A DNA stretch of 64,000 nt from NCBI GenBank assembly GCA_022385805.1, contig MU277688.1, positions 333,328 through 397,327 of the forward strand, written 5' to 3'. The notes under the pieces were generated by a model, which searched no databases, had not been told where the DNA came from, and saw only the letters and a list, made by a program, of their open reading frames with translations. The translations under genes were made by a program, and so were the position numbers. How positions within the stretch are numbered: position 1 is the stretch's first letter; each line of letters begins with the position of its first letter. This document shows positions 44,400 through 54,692 of this stretch, piece by piece. This DNA comes from Pilatotrama ljubarskyi (Eukaryota; Basidiomycota; Agaricomycetes; Polyporales; Polyporaceae).

Positions 44400-47285
44400 C
44401 TATCCATGCCCTTCTGAATGAATTATCCTGGAAATAATCCGCCTCTGCCAGATTGTGGACATGCATGACTCTGCATTGGACCCTGTGGTCACAATTTTGT
44501 CGACCAGCCACAGGTCCGCCAATAGCCATGACTGGCTCACTCCCATGCTCGTCTGTCGAACATGGCAGGAGCTGGGTATCTGTATGCCCTCTCCTGGATG
44601 GGAGTCAAATATTACAAAAGTCTCCAGTGGCTCGCCCTTGCCTTACAACAGTCCATGAGCATGCGGGTTGAGCTCTGCTTCCAGACCTTGCAACAGTGCG
44701 CCGCGCCGCGAGCTCCCAAATGATGCTCGCCAACATGGATCACTTGAGCAAATCTTCCTTTCTCCTCCTCGAGTTCAAGACCGTGTGTAGTGATCTGCAA
44801 GTCTTCCTGCTGCTGCTATGGAGGTCAATGACGGTCTTGGAGGCATTGGAGCTGACTAGCTTATCACATCTACACTGGCAGCTTACGAGTGAATGGCCGG
44901 ATGGCCTCACGTATCCTCTCTTCAATCTGTCCCACCTCCAATTTCCCGTTCTCCGTGACTTGCATCTCTCATGCATCTCCATTCCATGGCATTTGGCTAG
45001 GATGTCTCACCTCCACGTCCTGCGCCTGGAAACCTGTCTCGCGAACATCTCTCAGGGCACATTTAAACCCGACATGTTTCTTCAAGTCCTCAGGGCCTGC
45101 GACGACCTTGAAGAGTTGAGGCTCTCCAATGAATTCATATCCTCAGCCATGCATGGAGACCTATTGGACGTGGAGCTTGTGGTCACATGTCACAAGGTCG
45201 CTCTTCAGAAGCTACAGCTACATCAGCATATTGGCACAAAAGGTTGTAGCAATTTAAAGTGGTCTACAGGCCGGGTAGTACGCTACAGACCATGTAGTAT
45301 ACGATGGAGTTATGCCGGGAACCCATGGACTCTATTAGACCACCATGGCTTGATATAAGACTATGCATACGCTCGCGGGTCCACCTGTAGAATGCCACAT
45401 ACCCATGCGTGGGAACCTGTAGAGCTTTATCGAAGGCCACGTGGGGATTTGCAGAGTTCTCTAGAGCAACCCAGATTGCTGCGCGAGGTTCTGTAGACTG
45501 CCATGCGCTGTCTTACAGCACAGTGCGACTCTGTCAGGGTGTGAATTTCTGATTTGCTGTCTGACTTTCGATCCACTCCTCTAGAGCACGCAAGTGGATA
45601 TGCAGGCCACATTTTGTTTAGTAAGCTCAACGAGAGCATCTAATTACATATAGCAGCTTGTGGAGCGATCATTGGAATTGCGACAATGCGACGACGTGAT
45701 GCCTTACATAAGCCTCTTCAAACAATGGCAGTGCCAGCCTCGTCCTGCGATGGTGCATACAACCTCAGGCAGATGCAGGTGCCAAGATGCCAGTACGCAG
45801 AAGATGAATGAAGGGTGGTGTACAGTCTAGAAGTATGTACCTGTCATAATGCGCTGGCAGCTGGCAGGTCCCGGACCGACTTACACACTTGTGAAGGCCT
45901 TGCTCAGCTACTCAGAAGACTGGATGTATGCGCTCGCCGTTGCGCCCATACGATGCACTTACAGCACTCTTAATGAGCATCTGACCTTATGAGTAACAAA
46001 TGCTGTGTCAGCACGCTCACCTCAGAGGGGTCGTATTTCTTCGACTCCAACATTTGTCGTGATCATACTTGAAGGTGTCCTGCAGAGCGCAGTACGGAGA
46101 TGAGATGGGGAGCTGTCCAACGAGAAGGTGTCCGGTTCTTATATGAAGGATGGTGGAGCGATGAAGGAAGCCGGCGCGGAGTTGAAAAATGTGACAGCTT
46201 TCAACTCAACCCTCAGAAGACATCCGTTTTGGGACATAACCTGCGCGTGAAGGAGAACAAGGCCGCCGCACCGTTACGCGGCAATGGGTTTGGGTCCAAG
46301 TCATGAACGTTGCATGAACCTGTACAGTGTGCAGTAGTACTCATCAATACAGCTCTGGTACATGCAGTAAAGTGCTCCAACCGTGCGGCATGGTAGAGCA
46401 CTGTATCAATCATTCATGTGTGATAATTGCTTATAGAGGCCGACAATTCTTGACGTCGTCTGATGGAAGACCTGTAGTACAAGGAGCACGCGATGAAGAG
46501 CAGTAGTGCGCTACAGATGGTCTACAATATGTCGCAGCAGGCGACGAGCGCCTGTCAAGCGCTGTCACCCTCATTGTGTTCTACAGGCGCTTACATGCAA
46601 ATGTTCAGTTTGCTGATGACTACTCAGTGTCGAGGACGCTCCTGAAGTGGTCTCATGGCTTGTCCCACACCTTAAGCTGCCCGTGCAGAGCACAATTCGC
46701 CTTGTGGGATGTTTTGAAAGCTTCAATGACCTGTCAGGGAAACCATTCTCATCCCTTCTGCCTGAGAATGACGACGGCAACTGTTGTGATCTGGTGTGGG
46801 ATCCGGACAGTGTCGCCAACTGGGTGTATCACACTTGTGAGATCACAATCTCATGCACGGGCGGTTGCAGTCTAGTCCTAGGCCTCAAGATAGCCGAGTG
46901 GGTGGGGGCATCTTCGGGCTGGCTGGGCTGTCTCAAGCCAGTAATGATGCAATTCTTGTATCTCTTTGGCGGCGCGCTGATAGAATCGCTCACAATTCAT
47001 GGCAGCACACTGAACAGTGCTGCTGACCCTTTCCTCTGGGCCTTCTTCCTCTCTGGCTTCTCACAGCTCCGCGAGCTCGGTTTCTACATGACCCTGGGTT
47101 CATCAACGTCCTTTTCCAAGCCCCCCCAGAATGTGCGTACTGTTGCAAAGGAAGAAGTAAAAGCGAGAATGCCTGACACTCTGCACATTTGTCCCAATGT
47201 GGAGGACATAAGCATTGAACTCGTGTTATGGGACGAAGAAATAGGGGAACTCGTCCTCAAGATGTTGAAGCAAATATGTCAGTAG
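44400..47285 (+). pseudogene. F-box/LRR pseudogene split by about 1.4 kb of foreign DNA
   Basis: Three parts follow the order of an F-box/LRR protein. The F-box region at 44,408-44,590 reads IILEIIRLCQIVDMHDSALD and SHDWLTPMLVCRTWQELGI in one frame with a stop before it. The repeat region at 44,700-45,215 reads LQFPVLRDLHLSCISIPWHL, MSHLHVLRLETCLANI and DLEELRLSNEFISSAMHGDL. The distal part at about 46,640-47,285 reads VVSWLVPHLKLPVQSTIRLV, ALIESLTIHGSTLN and FSQLRELGFYMTLGSSTSF. The 45,220-46,600 interval does not belong to the family: it is AT-richer, full of CTGTAG/CTACAG motifs and has no coding capacity, so it looks like an insertion. Stop codons and frame changes also lie within the parts. 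Confidence 0.7.
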
Positions 47286-47522
47286 CACATCCTGTTGCTA
47301 CGTAGAGTATGTAGAAGCACACTTTTTACGTTGCACACATAGTGCTATTGTAGCCGCTGTTCTATTCAGCCACGCGATGTCATGCAACATCGAATTGCAT
47401 GCCACAACAGCGGCAACTGCTTCAATTTGCATGATGGACCCAGTGGCAACTCAAAAGCCTAATATGAACAAAAAAGAGTGTCTGGTGTATATTGAATGCT
47501 CTGAAGGTGTATATACGGTGAC

Positions 47523-48180
47523 TGTTACATCCCGTGCGGGTGACCCACCTTCTTCTCTGGTTTAACTCCGCATTTTCCGGACCTAACTCTGGACTTATTT
47601 CCCCATTCTGACTTCACTAATTCTTCCCATACTTGTACTCCGCTTTTCCGGAGTTTTATTCCGCATTTTCGGACTACAACTCCGCTTTTCTGGACTACAA
47701 CTCCGCATTTCTCTGAAGTTCAGTCTTATGTCTCAGATTGCGCCATTCCTTCACAATAGGCTTATTGTCTCCATCCCGGAACCCCTCTTCCGTCCTTCTC
47801 CTTATTGTTTGCATTCACAATAAGGCTTACTTCTATATATACCGAGGTGGTATGTCATAGCTACTCAGTTCGGATACTTGTTGTACTTCTTGTCATTGCC
47901 GTGATCCTACAATCAACTTGTGTCTTGTCCTCAATTCCGCTCCTTGTCTCCAAGTCTGCTCCAACTCTGGGACGTACTCTGCTCCAACTCCGGACGTACT
48001 CCACCCCCATCCTCTAGTCTGAAATCGAGGACACCCCAGAAGGTTCTCAGGTACATTGCTGATAGCTTCGCAGAAGTCCTCACCTTTGCTGTGCCTCCGT
48101 CCGGACGTTCTCAACTCCGAAGTCTGCATTTTTGAAGTCCGCACCCCAACTCCAGACTTAATGCCAGCATGTCCCTAACA
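47523..48180. mobile_element. Solo LTR (658 bp) with 5-bp target duplication GTGAC
   Basis: Begins TGTTACATCCCGTGCGGG and ends CATGTCCCTAACA, a TG...CA pair. The bases before it (47,518-47,522) and after it (48,181-48,185) are both gtgac. Inside lie a repeated TCCGCATTTTCCGGA-type motif (47,570-47,720) and a TATATATA box near 47,834. The termini resemble those of the LTRs at 52,468, 53,984 and 63,189 (TGT, then CCCGTGC; end CCTAACA). No internal coding region is attached, so it arose by LTR-LTR recombination. Confidence 0.85.
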
Positions 48181-48459
48181 GTGACGCAGCGCCCGATTCT
48201 CCTTGGGTGCTGGGTCACTTGAATCAAGAAGTATGCAGCATGTCAGCCCTGAAGTGAGCGCCTCACGCGGCTCCACATGCCGCATGCTGCCAACGTCATA
48301 ACAGTCGTCTTCCTTTGACCACCATCCACTCAGTCTGTTCTCCTGCAGCCTCTGAGGCCCTCTGTCACTGTGGTCCCTCTGTTCTCGCGTGTATTCATAC
48401 TGCAACAGCAACTACTTGATCTGGCCTCATTGTTTTTGCTTGCCTTTCCTCTGGCAGCC

Positions 48460-48753
48460 ATGGCCTCATTACACGGACCATCAGACATGCGGCGACTCCG
48501 AAGGTGAGTGTCAGATTACGCTATGACATCTCGACCATAACTGTGTCATTATATTCCTTTTGGCGATAGATGGTATTTAGCTTACACAGGTCAGCATCAG
48601 CTCCATGCCCTACTCACGGCATGCTCTGAAAGACCAGCCAGCAGGAGTCGGATTGAACATCTTGTCCGCTCTCTCTCGCTCTCCCTCGCTCTCCCACTAA
48701 GTCGGGACACCTCTTATCCGTATCTGGACAGTAGCGTACACATGTACTCGTAG
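48460..48753 (+). CDS. Hypothetical small protein, possibly an F-box/LRR-gene relic
   Basis: Two exons, 48460-48503 and 48570-48753, joined by a 66-nt GT-AG intron give 75 residues (start MASLHGPSDMRRLRRWYLAY). The sequence after the intron (QHQLHALLTACSERPASRSR, IEHLVRSLSLSLALPL) is like the start of repeat regions of some basidiomycete F-box-related proteins, but no F-box is present. The match is too weak to assign a function; it may be a fragment of another repeat gene. Confidence 0.3.
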
Positions 48754-49711
48754 TTATCCTTGCTCATAATATATCCACATTTCACCTCTTTCTGGACAGA
48801 TACAGTATGTCTGCGAGATTATGAGTAAGAATGCCAGCAACAAAAGATGATGAAGGTACTACTAGCAAGTTACTGTATGCTATAGTAGTCAGGCTGCTCT
48901 ATTACTGCCGCTACGGTAGTGCTACGTAGCACCGAGGTGTCTGACTATGCCTGACGTAGCCCAGGACTTTCCGACAGAGCAACCTCAGCTATGTTGTCAA
49001 CGTAGCTGACCATAGCAAGGTATTTTTTCCTGATGCGGATGGGTGGATAGACGTGTTTAACCAGGTCCTCGAGGACCTGTGCGAAAGGTTGCAAGCCTTG
49101 GGATTGATTAGCAGAGACCTCCAATACGCAACCCGCACGGATCTGCAGTGATACCCCCGACACTTTGGGCCTGGACAATCCACTCCCAACCTCTAGTATA
49201 GTATCGTCTTGTAATGTCTCTAAGTAGACGAGTAGAATCATGTTCGAAACCGTCTATTGCGCCCTGACGCTAGTGCAACTGACACACCCAAGTGCGCCTT
49301 GTGAGCCGAGACATCTCCCTACAGCCGATTCAGGACTACCGCCGCAGCCCAACTCGGAGCATAGTATCACCTGCCTTCGGGTGTTGAGTCTGTATGGTAT
49401 CTTTCAAGCAAATGCTAGTGAGGTCGTAGACGTACTGTCCAACGGGTGTGCCAGAGTGCACAATGCATGACTGAAACTTCACTACCGGCAGGCCCAGCTC
49501 GAGAATGCTAGATGTTGATAGGATCGTCCATTTCATGACAAGCAAATTCAATACAGCAATTGCTCCTAGCATGCAAGAAGGGAGGTGGCAGAGTCTAGCC
49601 ATATACATGATAGCTGTACTAGAGTAGTGTCTCCCGCCATTTCATTTTACATTAGCAGAAGCCTTGAGGCAGGGGAGAAATGAGACATACACATTGTAGC
49701 TAGGTCAACCG
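48754..49711. other. Intergenic, low GC
   Basis: No supported gene. A short palindromic cluster lies at about 48,905-48,935 (CGCTACGGTAGTGCTACGTAGC). Minus frame 48,945-49,241 has no family resemblance. Confidence 0.35.
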
Positions 49712-51253
49712 TCACTCATGTTCAGCCCATGGTGGGCTAGTGTTGGTGCTGCAGTACTGCAGCTGTCTGACCAATGATTGCAACTCTGCTCCGTACTTCG
49801 CCAGGAGTTCCTCATACTCCGCATGGTCTTTGTGGTACAGCCCCAGCTTAAGGGACTTGAGTTGATGTGCGCTCCATTCCACGTGGAGGCGCAAGGTGTT
49901 CAGCACGAGCTTGAATAGATAATCACAGGCCATGAGGCATGGGCTGTCTGGGTCTGTGTCAATAGATCAGAGCCTCGGGCAGCAGACGGACGTCCCAGTG
50001 TTGCCCTGCGAGGTGCACTGAAGACCCTCTCACATGGCCTCGAGACCTCTGAATCTGCTCACTTCTACCTTCTTGAGATGCGGCAGATTCTGGAAGATGG
50101 ACTGCCAAGTGGATTCTGTTACCCAGTCGTGCTCACCAGTCACAGACAAGCACGCCACGGGTGACTTGGAAAAGAGCGCGCATGCGTCTTGGAGGACGAG
50201 CAATAGACACCCATCCCAGTCTACTTGCGCCACTGTGGCTAGCAAAAGGGCGATGTTGGACAATCTGTATGCGGCACAAATCTTGTATGTCTCCTGGCAG
50301 CCCACGTACAATGTGACCAAGGTGGTGAGAGCGAGGGAGGGTATAACCTTTGAGGGATCGGCGGGGAGAAGGTCCAACATATGCCGATGGTCGTGATCCG
50401 AGTTCAATTCGTCAACATCGCCGATTATCGTGATCTCAGCTGTGCCAGGAAGACGTAGGAAGGAGAGAAGCTGGAAAATGACTCCAGATGGCTGATAGAT
50501 GATCGTGAGCTGTGTGAGGCACAGGAGGGTGACTGGCGCACGATGGTGCCCTGAAGTAGGGAAGCTCGCATCTGTTAATAGTGGGAGAGAACACGCCTGA
50601 AGCGCTAAGTGACGCAACTGTGGACTCTTCTCCAGGAGATCCACAAAGTCGTCCATTGACAAGGACCAATGACACTGTACGAGCTTTAACATGTGTAGCT
50701 GTGAGCAGATAGGCATCTGCAGAGGGACGGCTAAACCTGCAAGAGCCAAGGTTCACAGGTGCGATAGCCCTTTGACCGGTAGTTGGATGGCATTAGCAGA
50801 CACCGCTGTACCCACAATGGTGATCACCAGTGCTTCCAGAGCAGGCATGCTCATCTTGCTGAGAAGCTGGAGAAGCAGTAGTAGGACAGAGTGTTCGCAC
50901 TTCATTCTTGTGATGGATAGCGAGCGGAGATTGCAGGCGTATTGTGGCAAGATGGATGAGAAGACAACCTTGGGAGGGGACTGGCTATGGATGGTCACTT
51001 TGGCGGGGGAAGAGGTGCACAGTGAGAGAGACAGATTGAGCTATTTGTGCCTCTTGTACATGGTGATGCTACGCCAAAAGCAAAACGTGGAGCAGATGAG
51101 TGAGCGCCAGCGGAAGCACACCACAATGAGGGTCATGAATTTTGGGGTTGGCTTTTGGGATGAGAAGCACTCCCATATCTCAAGCAGTGAATTGTGGATG
51201 AGAAATATCCTGACGAGGATTTCGTCTGGAAGCCGGTGAATCAGAGCCATCAT
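49712..51253 (-). pseudogene. F-box/LRR pseudogene in one frame with four in-frame stops
   Basis: Read on the minus strand from ATG 51,253, one continuous frame runs to 49,712 and shows a complete family member of about 510 residues: F-box (MMALIHRLPDEILVRIFLIH, FMTLIVVCFRWRSLICSTF, FWRSITM), repeat region (YACNLRSLSITRMKCEHSVL, MPALEALVITIVG, SQLHMLKLVQCHWSLSMDD, LPGTAEITIIGDV), and the typical C-terminal end (HAEYEELLAKYGAELQSLVR). It is broken only by stop codons: TAG at 51,041 and TGA at 50,753, 50,030 and 49,967. There are no frameshifts, so decay is by point mutation. The length matches other family members. Confidence 0.8.
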
Positions 51254-51549
51254 GTTGATGTGTCATTCTACCTCCGTGAGATTGCGGCACAGCTCATGCC
51301 GATGCTGGAGCAACTGTTCACGGGTTAATTCTAGAGGCGAAGGCGAGGGTAATACCAGTCCTGGACCATGATGGGTATCCTCGGAAGCCATGCACGATCC
51401 CAGTAAGCGTACTTTCTCTAGGGTGTAGAGAAACTGGCATCAGCCTTCATAACACAGTCACATTGGGTAACTGATGCAACTTACAAACAATGTGGCTTAT
51501 TTATAAACAAAGAGGGCTCCGAAGAAGCTTGAATCCGGGCTGTCGCAGT

Positions 51550-51817
51550 TGTTGAGCAGGGCTTGGCACGCAGCGGAAAACCTGCTAGGCTCAGCTTACC
51601 TGTGGCGCACTTGGTAGAGGTGCACACGTAGTGCTTGAGAGAAGAAAGCGACTTAGAGATCCGCTCCTACAGAGCGGTCTTATATACTACTGTACATGTG
51701 GCTATGCTAGAACTATCCAGTATCTACCAGCCACAAACTCTATTGTCCGTGTGTCAGCACCTATGACTAAGTGCGACCGGTTGACTATGCTGCTATTACT
51801 AAGCACCTAGTTCAACA
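51550..51817 (-). repeat. 3' LTR of the copia element
   Basis: 268 bp. Lacks six bases (one of two ACTTAG units) present in the 5' LTR and in the solo LTR at 58,832. Confidence 0.92.
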
Positions 51818-51832
51818 CTCCCCCTCGCTAAG
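51818..51832 (-). promoter_or_regulatory. Polypurine tract of the copia element
   Basis: On the minus strand the bases just before the 3' LTR read GCGAGGGGGAG, the expected purine-rich primer site for plus-strand DNA synthesis. Confidence 0.7.
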
Positions 51833-51875
51833 TGCAACGGGATGCACGTGAGCGTATGGCGCTGAAAGCAGCCAA

Positions 51876-52467
51876 TTAGGCCGACTCGTAAAACTTAAGG
51901 CCGAGTTGGTCTCTGAATTTATTAAACTTGATGTGACCCAAGTTCTTCGTGAGAAGGTCGGCCAGGTTGTTGTTACCGTCAACATAGAATACCTCAATGA
52001 GTCCATTCTCAATGTAGTCACAAATGGCATGGTAACGGATGTCGATATGCTTCGACCAACTTTCAGTGACTGGGTTCGAGCTCATGAAGAGCGATCCCTG
52101 GTTGTCACCAGCGATGGAAATGGGTCCGAGTTCGTAGCTGATTTCGCCAAGCAAGTTGCAGATCCAGACTACTTGGTGGCTACAGTCGCTGAGCGCCATA
52201 TACTCGGCTTCAGTGGAAGAGTGCGCGAGCTCTCGAATTCCAACTGAAGATACCATTCGCCAACTTCACGAACTAACCCGTTTGGGAACGTCGCTTCACT
52301 GAGTCATAGGCCCAGTCGGAGTCCGTGCATGCGCATAAGCCAAGATCCAATGCACCGTCGTATACCAGGGAGTATGACCTGGTTCCGATGAGATAGCGGC
52401 AGATATACAGCACATAACTCAGGTGCTCGTGCGAAGGATTCACTGCAAACGGCGAGAGTTTGGTCAC
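51876..52467 (-). pseudogene. Copia RNase H and end of reverse transcriptase
   Basis: Minus frame with ELAHSSTEAEYMALSDCSHQ, SIAGDNQGSLFMSSNPV, KHIDIRYHAICDYIENGLI and NNLADLLTKNL, the standard copia RNase H. Upstream, ELSPFAVNPSHEHLSYVLYI and CTDSDWAYDSVKRRSQTG continue the reverse-transcriptase/RNase H junction in a shifted frame, so at least one frameshift near 52,270 is present. The 5' side is interrupted at 52,468 by a solo LTR. Confidence 0.88.
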
Positions 52468-53175
52468 TGTTAGCACCCGTGCAGACCCTTCTGGTCCAGC
52501 GCCTTTTGGAACCCGATCGGTCCGATCGGACTCCAAGACCACTCCAAGACTCACTAGTCATCATCGGCGATGAGACTAACCCGCGCCATACTCCACGCGA
52601 TCTGACCTCTGAGCTCCCCTCCACAGTTACTCCTTACAAACCCGAACCTTACTTACTTCTTACTATATAAGCTTTGGATTCCATAGGGTAGCTCTTTAGT
52701 TCAGATATCTCGTTAACCACCTGATCTGCTGGTATACTCTTCGGTCCCCCGTCCTTTACCCATTTGTTGATCCTCCGGAATGACATTCCATCCTCTGATC
52801 TCTGGTCCGATCCGGTTCCAACTCTGGTCTGATCATACTCCGACCTCCAACTCTACTAAGATAAGTCCTTCGTGACTTGTCCTCTGGTAACCAGCACTTT
52901 GCCCTTTGACTTCTACCGCTGGTCTCTGACCGGCCTCCGACCGGCCTCCAACATCGGTCCGCTTTTGGTCCGATTACATAATAGTACATTCCTCCGTAAA
53001 TTAGAGGACTCCGTCAACTCTCGAAGCGCATTACTAATAGTTTCACAAGTCCTCTCCATTACTCCCAGTACCGTGTGTACTCCGACCAGTTTCCGATCGG
53101 ACCCCTCCAGTCCGATATCGGCCTTCCGTCTTCCAGCCTCCGGGATCTGGTCTTACTCCCACATGGTTCCTAACA
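52468..53175 (+). mobile_element. Solo LTR 1 nested in copia reverse transcriptase (708 bp, TSD GTCAC)
   Basis: Starts TGTTAGCACCCGTGC, ends TTCCTAACA; flanks 52,463-52,467 and 53,176-53,180 are both gtcac. It splits the codons of GTRPDIAFAVT. It is nearly identical, in opposite orientation, to the solo LTR at 53,984-54,692. Confidence 0.92.
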
Positions 53176-53983
53176 GTCACGGCGAATGCAATGTCAGGTC
53201 GTGTACCCAACATGATGTACAGCAGGGATCTGATCACAGTCTGGAACCTGGAACGTACGGTGGGATCTACCGGTTGCTCATTGAGCTTGGGTTGGTACCC
53301 AGCCGGCAGTGGGGTAGGTGCAGGCTTCGCGTTCTGCATTCCGCATCGCAGAAGCACTTTCTCCAGATAGGCGCATTGATCTATACGGATCTTGTGGCCA
53401 TCTCTCCGGATGTGCATACGCAGGAATTCCTTGACGTTGCCAAGGTCTCTGCATTCCCAGTGTTCCATCAACTTGGCCTTCATCTTCTCGACGAGTGCCT
53501 TGTTCGGTCCGCAGAATATGGCGTCATCGACATATACAATGACGATGACTAGTGAGCCATTTTGTTCACGAAGAATGAAGACACTGGTGTCACTGCTCAG
53601 GCGTTTGAAGCCAAAGACTTTCAGGGACTTGTCAAGGGTTTGCCACCAAGCGAGACCTCCTTGCTTAAGTCCATATAGAGCGTGCTTAAGCTGTAAGACT
53701 TTGTGCTCTTGGCCTTTGGCAATGAAGCCTTCAGGCTGCTCCATGTAGATCTCCTTGTCGAGCTTGCCATATAAATAGGCATTATGGACGTCAAGTCCGG
53801 AGATGCGCCAGTTCTCAAGCACCGAAAGGGTGAGAAATAGGCATACAGTCTCAAAGTGTACGACAGGTGAAAAGATCTGGTCGTAGTCGAGACCTTCGAC
53901 CTGGGAGAAGCCTTTGGCAACAAGCCTAGCCTTCCTTTCGACCATCAGATTTGACGTCAAAAATCCATTGATTCTTGATGACC
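53176..53983 (-). pseudogene. Copia reverse transcriptase segment
   Basis: Minus frame from KARLVAKGFSQVEGLDYDQI through FSPVV, SGLDVHNAYLYGKLDKEIYM, LKHALYGLKQ, the catalytic YVDD (VIVYVDDAIFCGPN) and GYQPKLNEQPVDPTVRSRFQ to GTRPDIAFAV at the LTR junction. The frame is intact in this part; both ends are cut by nested solo LTRs. Confidence 0.9.
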
Positions 53984-54692
53984 TGTTAGGTACCGTGCGG
54001 AGGTAAGACCGGAATCCCGGAGGCTGGAAGACGGAAGGCCGATATCGGACTGGAGGGGTCCGATCGGAAACTGGTCGGAGTACACACGGTACTGGGAGTA
54101 ATGGAGAGGACTTGTGAAACTATTAGTAATGCGCTTCGAGAGTTGACGGAGTCCTCTAATTTACGGAGGAATGTACTATTATGTAATCGGACCAAAAGCG
54201 GACCGATGTTGGAGGCCGGTCGGAGGCCGGTCAGAGACCAGCGGTAGAAGTCAAAGGGCAAAGTGCTGGTTACCAGAGGACAAGTCACGAAGGACTTATC
54301 TTAGTAGAGTTGGAGGTCGGAGTATGATCAGACCAGAGTTGGAATCGGATCGGACCAGAGATCAGAGGATGGAATGTCATTCCGGAGGATCAACAAATGG
54401 GTAAAGGACGGGGGACCGAAGAGTATACCAGCAGATCAGGTGGTTAACGAGATATCTGAACTAAAGAGCTACCCTATGGAATCCAAAGCTTATATAGTAA
54501 GAAGTAAGTAAGGTTCGGGTTTGTAAGGAGTAACTGCAGAGGGGAGCTCAGAGGTCAGATCGCGTGGAGTATGGCGCGGGTTAGTCTCATCGCCGATGAT
54601 GACTAGTGAGTCTTGGAGTGGTCTTGGAGTCCGATCGGACCGATCGGGTTCCAAAAGGCGCCGGACCAGAAGGGTCCGCATGGGCGCTAACA
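53984..54692 (-). mobile_element. Solo LTR 2 nested in copia, opposite orientation (709 bp, TSD TGACC)
   Basis: In plus-strand reading starts TGTTAGGTACCGTGCGG and ends GCGCTAACA; flanks 53,979-53,983 and 54,693-54,697 are both tgacc. Read on the minus strand it matches solo LTR 1 along its whole length, with differences mainly in the first and last 40 bases. Confidence 0.92.

Noticed and set aside
52756..54404. Two nearly identical 77-codon frames in opposite orientation
   Set aside because: They are inside the two solo LTRs and reflect LTR identity, not a gene pair.
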